From NCBI RefSeq assembly GCF_051401765.1, contig NW_027480463.1, forward strand, positions 682,001-746,000: 64,000 nucleotides of DNA, written 5' to 3'. The DNA is from Calliopsis andreniformis. Lineage: Eukaryota; Arthropoda; Insecta; Hymenoptera; Andrenidae. Made by a program: the position numbers and the translations under genes. Of this stretch, positions 39,496 to 53,429 are shown piece by piece. The notes beneath the pieces are model-generated. The model was not told where the DNA came from. It did no database searches and saw nothing but the letters and a program-made list of their open reading frames with translations. How positions within the stretch are numbered: the stretch's first letter is position 1; each line of letters starts with the position of its first letter.

Positions 39496-39894
39496 CAATG
39501 TTCAATCCTCAATCCTCAATTCTCAATCTTCGATCCACAATACTGAATCTTCAATTCTCAATCCTCAATCCTCAATCCTCAATCCTCACTCCTCATTCTT
39601 CAAACCTCAATACCCAATCCTGAATCTTCAATCCTCAATCCTCAATCCTCAATCCTCAATCCTCAATCCTCAATCCTCAATCCTCAGACGTCAAACATCA
39701 ATATTCAACCCTCAGTCCTCGTCCACAATCCACAAACCTCAATCCTCAATCCTCAGTCTTCAATCATCAATACTCAATCTTCAATTCTCAATCCTCAATC
39801 CTCAATCCTCAATCCTCAATCCTCAATATTCAACACACAACCGTCAACCATCAATCCTCAATACTCAACCATCAATCCTCAATTCTCAATGCTC

Positions 39895-40290
39895 AATAGA
39901 ATATCCTGAATTCTCATGGTTCACTACTCAATCCACAAAATTCAATAATCAAATCTCAAACCTCAAATATCAATTCTAAACACTCAATCCTCATTACTCA
40001 GTCCTCTCTCTTCAATCCTCCATCCTCAATCCTCAATCCTCAAGCGTCAACCCTCAATCCTCAATCTTCAATCCTCAATCCTCAGTCCTCAAACCTCAAT
40101 TCTGAATCCTCAATCCTGAATCCTCAATCTTCAGCCCTCAGTCCTCAGCAATCAGTTGTCATTCCTCAGTCCTCGATAGAATATCCTCAGTTCACAGCTT
40201 TCAATACTCAATACCCAATCTGCAATCGTCCAACCTGTATCCACAAACATCAATTTTCATCACTCAACCCTCAGCACTCAGTCCTCGATA
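39895..40290. repeat. B-A' cassette, 280-bp spacing
   Basis: B (CATGGTTC form) at 39895 and A' (GATAG form, CCAACCTGTATCC) at 40175. Same 280-bp spacing as the B-A cassettes at 1625 and 4309. Confidence 0.85.
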
Positions 40291-42513
40291 TTCAATCCTC
40301 AATCCTCAATTCTCAATCCTCAATCCTCAATGCTCAATCCTCAATTCTCAATCCTCAACCCTCAACTTTCAATCCTCAATACTCAATCTGCAATCCTCAA
40401 TCCTCAATCCTCAATCCTCAATCCTCAATCCTCAATCTTCAGTCCTCAATCCTCAATCCTCAATCCTCAATCCTCAGTCTTTAATCCTCAATAATCAATC
40501 TTCAATCCTCAATACTCAGTCCTCAATCCTCAATCCTCAATCTTCAATCCTCAATACTCAATCTTCAATCCTCAATACTCAATACTCAATCCTCAATCCA
40601 CATTCTTCAATCCTCATTTTTCAATCCTCAATGCCCAATCCTCAATCTTCAATCCTGCATCCTCAATCCTCAGTTCGCAATCCACAATCCTCAATCCTCA
40701 GATCTCAGGCATTAATACTCAACCCTCAGTCCTCGTCCTCAACCTACAACCCTCAATCCTCAATCCTCAATCTTCATTCATCAATATTCAACCTTCAATC
40801 CTCAATCCTCATTCCTCAAACCTCAATCCTCATTCCTCAATGTTCAATCCTCAACTCCCAATCCTCAATCCTCTATCTTCGATCATCAATACTCAACCTT
40901 CAATCCTCAATCTTCAATCATCAATACTCAGTCTTCAATACTCAATCATCAATCTTCAATCCTCAATCCTCAATTCTCACTCTCCAATACTCAATCCTCA
41001 ATCGTCAATCCTCAATCCTCAATCCTCAATCTTCAATCCTCAATACTCAATCTTCAGTCCTCAATCCTCAATCCTCAATCCTCAATGCTCAATCCTCAAT
41101 CCTCAATCCTCAACCCTCAACCTTCAATCCTCAATACTCAATCTGCAATCCTCAATCCTCAATCCTCAATCCTCAATCCTCAATCCTCAATCTTTAATCC
41201 ACAATCCACAATCCTCAATCCTCAATCCTCAATCCTCAATCTTTAATCCTCAACACTCAATCTTCAATCCTCAATCCTCAGTCCTCAATCCTCAATCCTC
41301 AATTCTCACTCCTCAACCTTCAATCCTCAATCCTCAATTCTCACTCCTCAATACTCTATCCTCAATCGTCAATCATCAATCCCCAAACCTCAATCTTCAA
41401 ACCTCAATCCTCAATCCTCAATCCTCAATCCTCAATCGGCATTCCTCAATACTCAATCTTCAATCCTCAATCCTCAATCCTCAATCCTCAATCCTCAATC
41501 CTCAATCCTCAGTCCTCAATCCTCAATCCTCAATAATCCAACCTCAATCCTCAACCGTCAGTCCTTGTCCTCAATCCTCAAACCTCAATCCTCAATCCTC
41601 AATCTTCAATCCTCAATCCTCATTCCTCAATCCTCAATCCTCAATCCTCAGTCATAAATACTCAATCTTCAACCCTCAATCCTCATTCCTCTAACCTCAA
41701 TCCTCAACCCTCAGTCCTCATCCTCAATTCTCAATTCTCAATTCTGAATCCTCAATCCTCAATCCTCAATCTTCACTCCTCAATAATCAATATCCAATCC
41801 TAAATCGTCAATCCCCAACCTTCAATCCTTAATCCTCAATCTTCAATTCTCAATGCTCAATCCTCAATCCTCAATCCTCAGTCCTCAATCCACAATCCTC
41901 AATAAACCAACCTCAATCCTCAATCGTCAGTCCTCGTCCTCAATCCTCAACACTCAATCCTCAATCCTCAATCTTCAATCATCAATACACAATCTTCAAT
42001 CCTCAATCCTCAATACTCAATCCTCAATCCACATTCTTCAATCCTCATTCTTCAATCCTCAATGCCCAATCCTCAATCTTCAAACCTCAATTATCAATCC
42101 TCAATCCTCAATCCTCAATCTTCAATCCTCAATACCCAATCTTCAATCCTCAATCCTCAATCCTCAATCCTCAATCCTCAATGCTCAATCCTCAATATTC
42201 AATCCTCAATACTCAATCTTCAATCCTCAATCCTCAATCCTCAATCCTCAATCCTCAATGCTCAATTCTCAATCCTCAATCTTCAATCATCAATACTCAA
42301 TCTTCAATCCTGAATCCTAATCCTCAACCCTCAGACCTCATCGTCAATCCTCAATTCTCAATCCTCAATCCTCAATCTTGAGTCCTCAATACTCAATGTG
42401 CAATCCTCAGTCCTCAGTCCTCAAACCTCAATTCTGAATCCTCAATACTCAAACTTCAATCCTCAATCCTCAGTCCTCAATACTCAACCATCAATCCTCA
42501 ATTCTCAATACTC

Positions 42514-42859
42514 AATAGAATATCCTGAATTCTCAGGATTCTATAATCAAACCTCAATCCTCAACCCTCAGCCCTCATCCTCCATCATCAATCCTCAATC
42601 CTCAATCCCCAATCATCAAACCTCAATACTCAATCTACAATCCTCAATCCTCAATCCTCAATCCTCAATCCTCAGTCATAAATACTCAATCTTCAACCCT
42701 CAATCCTCATTCCTCAAACCTCAATCCTCAACCCTCAGTCCTCATCCTCAATTCTCAATTCTCAATTCTCAACCCTCAATCCTCAATCCTCAATCTTCAC
42801 TCCTCAATAATCAATCTCCAATCCTAAATCGTCAATCCCCAACCTTCAATCCTTAATCC
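42514..42859. repeat. B-F cassette, 309-bp spacing
   Basis: Distant copy of 20782; perfect stem; F core at 42823. Another F core at 41799 lies upstream without a B partner. Confidence 0.88.
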
Positions 42860-43960
42860 TCAATCTTCAATCCTCAATACGCAATCTTCAATCCTCAATG
42901 CTCAATCCTCAATCCTCAATCCTCAGTACTCAATCCACAAACCTCAATCCTCAAACCTCAATCCTCAATCGTCAGTCCTCGTCCTCAATCCTCAACACTC
43001 AATCCTCAATCCTCAATCTTCAATCATCAATACTCAGTCTTCAATACTTAATCATCAATCTTCAATCCTCAATCCTCAATTCTCACTCTCCAATACTCAA
43101 TCCTCAATCGTCAATCCTCAATCCTCAATCCTCAATCTTCAATCCTCAATACTCAATCTTCAGACCTCAATCCTCAATCCTCAATCCTCAATGCTCAATC
43201 CTCAATCCTCAATCCTCAACCCTCAACCTTCAATCGTCAATACTCAATCTGCAATACTCAATCCTCAATCCTCAATCCTCAATCCTCAATCCTCAATCTT
43301 TAATCCACAATCCACAATCCTCAATCCTCAATCCTCAATCCTCAATCTTTAATTCTCAACACTCAATCTTCAATCCTCAATCCTCAGTCCTCAATCCTCA
43401 ATCCTCAATTCTCACTCCTCAATCTTCAATCCTCAATCCTCAATTCTCACTCCTCAATACTCAATCCTCAACCGTCAATCATCAATCCCCAAACCTCAAT
43501 CTTCAAACCTCAATCCTCAATCCTCAATCCTCAATCCTCAATCGTCATTCCTCAATACTCAATCTTCAATCCTCAATCCTCAATCCTCAATCCTCAATCC
43601 TCAATGCTCAATCCTCAATCTTCAATCCTCAATACTCAATCTTCAATCCCCAATCCTCAGTCCTCAATACTCAACCTTCAATCCTCAATACTCAATCTGC
43701 AATCCTCAATCCTCAATCCTCAATCCTCAATCCTCAGTCCTCAATCTTCAATCCTCAATCCTCAATCCTCAATCCTCAATTCTCAATCTTCAATCCTCAA
43801 TACTCAATCATCAGTCCTCAATCCTCAATCCTCAATACTCAATCCTCAAACCTCAATTCTCAATCCTCAGTACTCAATCCTCAATCCCCAATCCTCATTC
43901 CTGAATCCTCAATCTTCAGCCCTCAGTTCTCAAAAATTAATTGTCAATCCTCAATCATCA

Positions 43961-44607
43961 ATAGAATATCCTCAATTCACAGTTTTCAATACTAAATCCC
44001 CATTCTTCAATCTGCAAATCTCAATTCACAAACATCAATTCTCATCACTCAATCATCAACACTCAGTCCTCAATCTTCAATCCTCAATCCTCAATCCTCA
44101 ATCTTCAATCCTCAATACTCAATACTCAATCCTCAATCCTCAATTCTCAATCCTCAGTACTCAATTCTCAATCGTCAATCCTCAACCCCAATCCTCAATC
44201 TTCAATCATCAATCCTCAAGCCTCAATCCTCAATCATCAATATTCAACACGCAACCCTCAACCATCAATCCTCAATACTCAACCATCAATCCTCAATTCT
44301 CAATACTCAACAGAATATCCTGAATTCTCACGGTTCAATACTCAATCCACAAAATTCAATATACAAATCTCAATCCTCAAACATCAATTCTCAACACTCA
44401 ATCCTCAATACTCAGTCCACTCTCATCAATCCTCCACACTCAATCCTCAATCTTCAGCCGACGGTCCTCAACAATCAATTGTCAATACTCAATCCTCAAT
44501 AGAATATCCTCAATTCACAGTTTTCAATACACAATCCCCATTCTTCAATCTTCAAATCTCAATCCACTAACATCAATTCTCATCACTCAACTCTCAACAC
44601 TCAGTCC
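43961..44607. repeat. A''-B-A'' cassette
   Basis: Distant copy of 22229-22875; GCCGACGG at 44457. Confidence 0.87.
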
Positions 44608-45237
44608 TCAATCTTCAATCCTCAATCCTCAATCCTCAATGTTCAATCCTTAATACTCAATCTTCAATCCTCAATCCTCAATCCTCAATCCTCAATCCTC
44701 AATCCTCATTCTTCAAACCTCAATACCCAATCCTCAATCTTCAATCCTCAATCCTCAATCCTCATTTCTCAATCCTCAATCCCCAATCCTCAATCCTGAG
44801 ACCACAAACATCAATATTCAACCCCCAGTCCTCGTCCACAATCCACAAACCTCAATCCTCAATCCTCAATCTTCAATCATCAATATTCAATCTTCAATCC
44901 TCAATCCTCAATCCTCAAACCTCAATCCTCAATCCTCACTCTTCAATCCTCAATCCTCAATCCTCAATCCTCAATCCTCAATGCTCAATTCTCAATCCTC
45001 AACCTTCAATCATCAATACTCAATCTTCAATCCTCAATCCTCAATCCTCAACCCTCAGACCTCATCGTCAATCCTCAATTCTCAATCCTCAATCCTCAAT
45101 CTTGAGTCCTCAATACTCAATGTGCAATCCTCAGTCCTCAGTCCTCAAACCTCAATTCTGAATCCTCAATACTCAATCTTCAATCCTCAATCCTCAGTCC
45201 TCAATATTCAACCATCAATCCTCAATTCTCAATACTC

Positions 45238-45590
45238 AACAGAATATCCTGAATTCTCAGGATTCTATAATCAAACCTCAATCCTCAACCCTCAGCCCTC
45301 ATCCTCCATCATCAATCCTCAATCCTCAATCCCCAATCATCAAACCTCAATACTCAATCTTCAATCCTCAATCCTCATTCCTCAATCCTCAATCCTCAAT
45401 CCTCAGTCATAAATACTCAATCTTCAACCCTCAATCCTCATTCCTCAAACCTCAATCCTCAACCCTCAGTACTCATCCTCAATTCTCAATTCTCAATACT
45501 CAATCCTCAATCCTCAATCCTCAATCTTCACTCCTCAATAATCAATCTCCAATCCTAAATCGTCAATCCCCAACCTTCAATCCTTAATCC
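45238..45590. repeat. B-F cassette, 316-bp spacing
   Basis: Distant copy of 23506; AACAG start; F core at 45554. Confidence 0.88.
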
Positions 45591-46796
45591 TCAATCTTCA
45601 ATCCTCAATGCTCAATCCTCATTCCTCAATCCTCAAACCTCAATCCTCAATCCTCAATCTTCAATCCTCAATCCTCAATCCTGAATCCCCAATCCTCAAT
45701 TTTCAATCCTCAATACGCAATCTTCAATCCTCAATGCTCAATCCTCAATCCTCAATCCTCAGTCCTCAATCCACAATCCTCAATCCTCAAACCTCAATCC
45801 TCAGTCGTCAGTCCTCGTCCTCAATCCTCAACACTCAATCCTCAATCCTCAATCTTCAATCATCAATACTCAGTCTTCAATACTCAATCATCAATCTTCA
45901 ATCCTCAATCCTCAATTCTCACTCTCCAATACTCAATCCTCAATCGTCAATCCTCAATCCTCAATCCTCAATCTTCAATCCTCAATACTCAATCTTCAGT
46001 CCTCAATCCTCAATCCTCAATCCTCAATGCTCAATCCTCAATCCTCAATCCTCAACCCTCAACCTTCAATCGTCAATACTCAATCTGCAATACTCAATCC
46101 TCAATCCTCAATCCTCAATCCTCAATCCTCAATCTTTAATCCACAATCCACAATCCTCAATCCTCAATCCTCAATCCTCAATCTTTAATTCTCAACACTC
46201 AATCTTCAATCCTCAATCCTCAGTCCTCAATCCTCAATCCTCAATTCTCACTCCTCAATCTTCAATCCTCAATCCTCAATTCTCACTCCTCAATACTCAA
46301 TCCTCAACCGTCAATCATCAATCCCCAAACCTCAATCTTCAAACCTCAATCCTCAATCCTCAATCCTCAATCCTCAATCGTCATTCCTCAATACTCAATC
46401 TTCAATCCTCAATCCTCAATCCTCAATCCTCAATCCTCAATGCTCAATCCTCAATCTTCAATCCTCAATACTCAATCTTCAATCCCCAATCCTCAGTCCA
46501 CAATACTCAACCTTCAATCCTCAATACTCAATCTGCAATCCTCAATCCTCAATCCTCAATCCTCAATCCTCAGTCCTCAATCTTCAATCCTCAAGGCTCA
46601 ATCCTCAATCCTCAATTCTCAATCTTCAATCCTCAATACTCAATCATCAGTCCTCAATCCTCAATCCTCAATACTCAATCCTCAAACCTCAATTCTCAAT
46701 CCTCAGTACTCAATCCTCAATCCCCAATCCTCATTCCTGAATCCTCAATCTTCAGCCCTCAGTTCTCAAAAATTAATTGTCAATCCTCAATCATCA

Positions 46797-46907
46797 ATAG
46801 AATATCCTCAATTCACAGTTTTCAATACTAAATCCCCATTCTTCAATCTGCAAATCTCAATTCACAAATATCAATTCTCATCACTCAATCATCAACACTC
46901 AGTCCTC
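46797..46907. repeat. Module A'', orphaned by deletion
   Basis: Copy of 25065; the B and second A'' that should follow are missing because of the 1,501-bp deletion junction near 47035. Confidence 0.87.
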
Positions 46908-48192
46908 AATCTTCAATCCTCAATCCTCAATCCTCAATCTTCAATCCTCAATACTCAATACTCAATCCTCAATCCTCAATTCACAATCCTCAGTACTCAA
47001 TTCTCAATCGTCAATCCTCAACCCCAATCCTCAATTTTCAATCCTCAATACGCAATCTTCAATCCTCAATGCTCAATCCTCAATCCTCAATCCTCAGTCC
47101 TCAATCCACAATCCACAATCCTCAATCCTCAAACCTCAATCCTCAGTCGTCAGTCCTCGTCCTCAATCCTCAACACTCAATCCTCAATCCTCAATCTTCA
47201 ATCATCAATACTCAGTCTTCAATCCTCAATCATCAATCTTCAATCCTCAATCCTCAATCCTCACTCTCCAATACTCAATCCTCAATCGTCAATCCTCAAT
47301 CCTCAACCCTCAACCTTCAATCCTCAATACTTAATCTGCAATCCTCAATCCTCAATCCTCAATCCTCAATCCTCAGTCCTCAATCTTCAATCCTCAATCC
47401 TCAATCCTCAATCCTCAATCCTCAATCTTCAATCCTCAATACTCAATCATCAGTCCTCAATCCTCAATCCTCAATCCTCAATGCTCAATCCTCAATCCTC
47501 AATCCTCAACCCTCAACCTTCAGTCCTCAATACTCAATCTGCAATCCTCAATCCTCAATCCTCAATCCTCAATCCTCAATCCTCAATCTTCAATCCACAA
47601 TCCTCAATCCTCAATCCTCGATCCTCAATCTTTAATCCTCAACACTCAATCTTCAATCCTCAATCCTCAGTCCTCAATCCTCAATCCCCAATCTTCAATC
47701 CTCAATACTCAATCTTCAATCCTCAATCCTCAATACTCAATCCTCAATCCACACTCTTCAATCCTCATTCTTCAATCCTCAATACCCAATCCTCAATCTT
47801 CAATCCTCAATCCTCAATCCACAGTTCGTAATCCTCAATCCTCAATCCTCAGATCTCAGGCATCAATACTCAACCCTCAGTCCTCGTCCTCAATCCACAA
47901 CCCTCAATCCTCAATCCTCAATCTTCATTCATCAATATTCAACCTTCAATCCTCAATCCTCATTCCTCAATCCTCAATCCTCAATCCTCAATGATCAATC
48001 CTCAACACCCAATCCTCAATATTCAATCCTCAATCCTCAGTCCTCAATCCTCAATCCTCAATCCTCAATCCTCTGTCCTCAAACCTCAATCCTGAATCCT
48101 CAATTCTGAATCCTCAAGCTTCTGCCCTCAGTCCACAACAATCAGTTGTCAATCCTCAATCCTCAACAATCAGTTGTCAATCCTCAATCCTC

Positions 48193-48624
48193 AATAGAAT
48201 ATCATCAATTCACAGTTTTCAATACTCAATACTCAATCTGCAATCTTCAAACCTCTATCTACAAACATCAATTCTCATCACTCAACCCTCAACACTCCGT
48301 CCCCAATCCTCAATCTTCAATCCTCAATCCTCAATCCTAAATCCCCAATCCTCAATTTTCAATCCTCAATACGCAATCTTCAATCCTCAATGCTCAATCC
48401 TCAATCCTCAATCCTCAGTCCTCAATCCACAATCCTCAATCCTCAAACCTCAATCCTCAATCGTCAGTCCTCGTCCTCAACAATCAGTTGTCATTCCTCA
48501 GTCCTCGAAAGAATATCCTCAGTTCACAGCTTTCAATACTCAATACTCAATCTGCAATCGTCCAAACTGTATCCACAAACATCAATTTTCATCACTCAAC
48601 CCTCAGCACTCAGTCCTCGATATT
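48193..48624. repeat. A-A' cassette, 314-bp spacing
   Basis: Copy of 36015; A' at 48507; doubled preamble retained. Confidence 0.87.
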
Positions 48625-49793
48625 CAATCCTCAATCCTCAATTCTCAATCCTCAATCCTCAATGCTCAATCCTCAATCCTCAATCCTCAACCCTCAACCT
48701 TCAATCCTCAATACTCAATCTGCAATCCTCAATCCTCAATCCTCAATCCTCAATCCTCAATCCTCAATCTTCAATCCTCAATCCTCAATCCTCAATCCTC
48801 AATCCTCAGTCTTTAATCCTCAATAATCAATCTTCAATCCTCAATCCTCAGTCCTCAATCCTCAATCCTCAATCTTCAATCCTCAATACTCAATCTTCAA
48901 TCCTCAATACTCAATACTCAATCCTCTATCCACATTCTTCAATCCTCATTCTTCAATCCTCAATGCCCAATCCTCAATCTTCAATCCTGCATCCTCAATC
49001 CTCAGTTCGCAATCCACAATCCTCAACCCTCAGATCTCAGGCATCAATTTCTCAACCCTCAGTCCTCGTCCTCAACCTACAACCCTCAATCCTCAATCCT
49101 CAATCTTCATTCATCAATATTCAACCTTCAATCCTCAATCCTCATTCCTCAATCCTCAATCCTCAATCCTCAATGTTCAATCCTCAACTCCCAATCCTCA
49201 ATCCTCTATCTTCAATCATCAATACTCAACCTTCAATCCTCAATCCTCAATCTTCAGTCCTCAATCCTCAATTCTCACTCCTCAATCTTCAATCCTCAAT
49301 CCTCAATTCTCACTCCTCAATACTCAATCCTCAATCGTCAATCATCAATCCCCAAACCTCAATCTTCAAACCTCAATCCTCAATCCTCAATCCTCAATCC
49401 TCAATCTTCAATCCTCAATACTCAATCTTCAATCATCAATCCTCAATCCTTAATCCTCAATCCTCAATGCTCAATCCTCAATCTTCAATCCTCAATACTC
49501 AATCTTCAATCCTCAATCCTCAATCCTCAATCCTCAATCCTCAATCCTCAATGCTCAATCCTCAATCCTCAATCTTCAATCATCAATACTCAACCTTCAA
49601 TCCTCAATCCTCAATCCTCAACCCTCAGACTTCATCGTCAATCCTCAATCCTCAATCTTGAGTACTCAATACTCAATGTGCAATCCTCAGTCCTCAGTCC
49701 TCAAACCTCAATTCTGAATCCTCAATACTCAATCTTCAATCCCCAATCCTCAGTCCTCAATACTCAACCATCAATCCTCAATTCTCAATACTC

Positions 49794-49835
49794 AATAGAA
49801 TATCCTGAATTCTCTGGATTCTATAATCAATCCTC
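49794..49835. repeat. Module B, solitary, one stem mismatch
   Basis: Copy of 37609 at offset 12,185. Confidence 0.85.
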
Positions 49836-50497
49836 AATCCTCAATCCTCAGTCCTCAATCCTCAATCCTCAATAATCCAACCTCAATCCTCAACCGTCAG
49901 TCCTCGTCCTCAATCCTCAAACCTCAATCCTCAATCCTCAATCTTCAATCCTCAATCTTCAATCCTGAATCCCCAATCCTCAATTTTCAATCCTCAATAC
50001 GCAATCTTCAATCCTCAATGCTCAATCCTCAATCCTCAATCCTCAGTACTCAATCCACAATCCTCAATCCTCAAACATCAATCCTCAATCGTCAGTCCTC
50101 GTCCTCAATCCTCAACACTCAATCCTCAATCCTCAATCTTCAATCATCAATACACAATCTTCAATCCTCAATCCTCAATACTCAATCCTCAATCCTCAAT
50201 CCTCAATCCTCATTCTTCAATCCTCAATACCCAATCCTCAGTCTTCAATCCTCAAACCTCAATCCTCAATTCTCAATCCCCAATCATCAACCCTCAGACC
50301 TCAAACATCAATACTCAACCCTCAGACCTCGTCCTAAATCCACAACCCTCAATCCTCAATCCTCAATCTTCAATCCTCAATCCTCAATCCTCAATCCTCA
50401 ATCCTCAATCCTCAATCCTCAGTCCTCAAACCTCAATCCTGAATCCTCAATCTTCAGCCCTCAGTCCTCTACAATCGGCTGTCTATCCTCAATCCTC

Positions 50498-50608
50498 AAT
50501 AGAATATCATTAATTCACAGTTTTCATTACTCAATACTCAATCTGCAATCTTCAAATCTCTATCCACAAACATCAATTCTCATCACTCAACCCTCAACAG
50601 TCAGTCCC
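50498..50608. repeat. Module A, ATTAATTCAC variant
   Basis: Copy of 38313, here with CAATCTTCAAATC as in 30260. Confidence 0.85.
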
Positions 50609-51029
50609 CAATCCTCAATATTCAATCCTCAATCCTCAATACTCAATCCGCAACCCTCATCCTTCAATCCTCAATACTCAAACTTCAATGCTCATTCCTC
50701 AATCCTCAATCCTCAATTATCAATCCTCAATCGCCAATCTTCAATCCTCAATACGCAATCTTCAATCCTGAATCCTCAATCCTCAATCCTCAATCCTCAT
50801 TCTTCAATCCTCAATACCCAATCCTCAATCTTCAATCCTCAATCCTCAATCCTCAATTCTCAATCCTCAATCATCAATCCTCAATCCTCAGTCCTCAATA
50901 CTCAATACTCAATCCTCAAACCTCAATTCTCAATCCTCAGTACTCAATCCTCAATCCCGAATCCTCAATCCTGAATCCTCAATCTTCAGCCCTCAGTCCT
51001 CAGAAATTAATTGTCAATCCTCAATCATC

Positions 51030-51679
51030 AATAGAATATCCTCAATTCACAGTTTTCAATACTAAATCCCCATTCTTCAATCTGCAAATCTCAATTCACA
51101 AACATCAATTCACATCACTCAATCATCAACACTCAGTCCTCAATCTTCAATCCTCAATCCTCAATCCTCAATGTTCAATCCTCAATACTCAATACTCAAT
51201 ACTCAATCCTCAATTCTCAATCCTCAGTACTCAATTCTCAATCGTCAATCCTCAATCCCCAATCCTCAATCTTCAATCCTCAATCCTCAAGCCTCAATCC
51301 TCAATCCTCAATATTCAACACGCAACCCTCAACCATCAATCCTCAATACTCAACCATCAATACTCAATTCTCAATACTCAACAGAATATCCTGAATTCTC
51401 ACGGTTCAATACTCAACCCACAAAATTCAATATACAAATCTCAATCCTCAAACATCAATTCTCAACACTCAATCCTCAATACTCAGTCCACTCTCATCAA
51501 TCCTCCACCCTCAATCCTCAATCTTCAGCCGACGGTCCTCAACAATCAATTGTCAATCCTCAATCCTCAATAGAATATCATCAATTCACAGTTTTCCATA
51601 CACATTACTCAGTCCGCAATCTTCAAATCTCTATTCACAAACATCAATTCTCATCACTCAACCCTCAACACTCAGTCCT
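51030..51679. repeat. A''-B-A cassette
   Basis: Copy of 38846-39495; B at 51380, GCCGACGG at 51528, A at 51569. Confidence 0.87.
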
Positions 51680-52078
51680 CAATGTTCAATCCTCAATCCT
51701 CAATTCTCAATCTTCGATCCACAATACTGAATCTTCAATTCTCAATCCTCAATCCTCAATCCTCAATCCTCACTCCTCATTCTTCAAACCTCAATACCCA
51801 ATCCTGAATCTTCAATCCTCAATCCTCAATCCTCAATCCTCAATCCTCAATCCTCAATCCTCAATCCTCAGACGTCAAACATCAATATTCAACCCTCAGT
51901 CCTCGTCCACAATCCACAAACCTCAATCCTCAATCCTCAGTCTTCAATCATCAATACTCAATCTTCAATTCTCAATCCTCAATCCTCAATCCTCAATCCT
52001 CAATCCTCAATATTCAACACACAACCGTCAACCATCAATCCTCAATACTCAACCATCAATCCTCAATTCTCAATGCTC

Positions 52079-52474
52079 AATAGAATATCCTGAATTCTCA
52101 TGGTTCAATACTCAATCCACAAAATTCAATAATCAAATCTCAAACCTCAAATATCAATTCTAAACACTCAATCCTCATTACTCAGTCCTCTCTCTTCAAT
52201 CCTCCATCCTCAATCCTCAATCCTCAAGCGTCAACCCTCAATCCTCAATCTTCAATCCTCAATCCTCAGTCCTCAAACCTCAATTCTGAATCCTCAATCC
52301 TGAATCCTCAATCTTAAGCCCTCAGTCCTCAGCAATCAGTTGTCATTCCTCAGTCCTCGATAGAATATCCTCAGTTCACAGCTTTCAATACTCAATACCC
52401 AATCTGCAATCGTCCAACCTGTATCCACAAACATCAATTTTCATCACTCAACCCTCAGCACTCAGTCCTCGATA
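52079..52474. repeat. B-A' cassette, 280-bp spacing
   Basis: Copy of 39895-40290, with CATGGTTCAATAC where that copy has CATGGTTCACTAC. Confidence 0.85.
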
Positions 52475-53417
52475 TTCAATCCTCAATCCTCAATTCTCAA
52501 TCCTCAATCCTCAATGCTCAATCCTCAATTCTCAATCCTCAACCCTCAACTTTCAATCCTCAATACTCAATCTGCAATCCTCAATCCTCAATCCTCAATC
52601 CTCAATCCTCAATCCTCAATCTTCAGTCCTCAATCCTCAATCCTCAATCCTCAATCCTCAGTCTTTAATCCTCAATAATCAATCTCCAATCCTCAATACT
52701 CAGTCCTCAATCCTCAATCCTCAATCTTCAATCCTCAATACTCAATCTTCAATCCTCAATACTCAATACTCAATCCTCAATCCACATTCTTCAATCCTCA
52801 TTTTTCAATCCTCAATGCCCAATCCTCAATCTTCAATCCTGCATCCTCAATCCTCAGTTCGCAATCCACAATCCTCAATCCTCAGATCTCAGGCATTAAT
52901 ACTCAACCCTCAGTCCTCGTCCTCAACCTACAACCCTCAATCCTCAATCCTCAATCTTCATTCATCAATATTCAACCTTCAATCCTCAATCCTCATTCCT
53001 CAAACCTCAATCCTCATTCCTCAATGTTCAATCCTCAACTCCCAATCCTCAATCCTCTATCTTCGATCATCAATACTCAACCTTCAATCCTCAATCCTCA
53101 ATCTTCAACCCTCAATCCTCAATTCTCACTCCTCAATCTTCAATCCTCAATCCTCAATTCTCACTCCTCAATACTCAATCCTCAATCGTCAATCATCAAT
53201 CCCCAAACCTCAATCTTCAAACCTCAATCCTCAATCCTCAATCCTCAATCCTCAATCTTCAATCCTCAATACTCAATCTTCAATCCTCAATCCTCAATCC
53301 TTAATCCTCAATCCTCAATGCTCAATCCTCAATCTTCAATCCTCAATACTCAATCTTCAATCCTCAATCCTCAATCCTCAATCCTCAATCCTCAATGCTC
53401 AATCCTCAATCCTCAAT
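52262..53417. repeat. 1.16-kb block, 4,101-bp offset, copy 1
   Basis: Matches 56363-57518, including A' (52359 and 56460) and CAATGCCCAATCC (52814 and 56915). It spans the right edge of the 5.7-kb block, so this edge is an ancestral continuation rather than a unique join. Confidence 0.85.
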
Positions 53418-53429
53418 CCTCACTCCTCA

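Larger units (their letters stand above)
35230..40907. repeat. 5.7-kb block, 12.18-kb offset, copy 1
   Basis: Matches 47408-53091. The offset is 12,178, then 12,185 after one extra heptamer in copy 2 (near 49545), then 12,184 because this copy has an 8-bp unit CTAATCCT at 38445. Landmarks in order: A-A' (36015), B (37609), A (38313), A''-B-A (38846), B-A' (39895/40175). It ends exactly at the left edge of the distant copy of 19175. Confidence 0.9.
40908..50770. repeat. Dispersed duplication, right copy with 1,501-bp deletion
   Basis: Collinear copy of 19175-30530. A novel junction near 47035 joins sequence matching 25303 to sequence matching 26805, removing the equivalents of modules B 25413, A 25602 and the B-F cassette 26342. 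The A'' at 46797 is therefore left without its usual partners. Confidence 0.87.
47408..53091. repeat. 5.7-kb block, 12.18-kb offset, copy 2
   Basis: Copy of 35230-40907; its left part also lies inside the right copy of the dispersed duplication. Private changes include the extra heptamer near 49545, CAAACATCAATCC near 50074, CAATTCACATC near 51110 and CTTAAGCCC near 52315. Confidence 0.9.
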
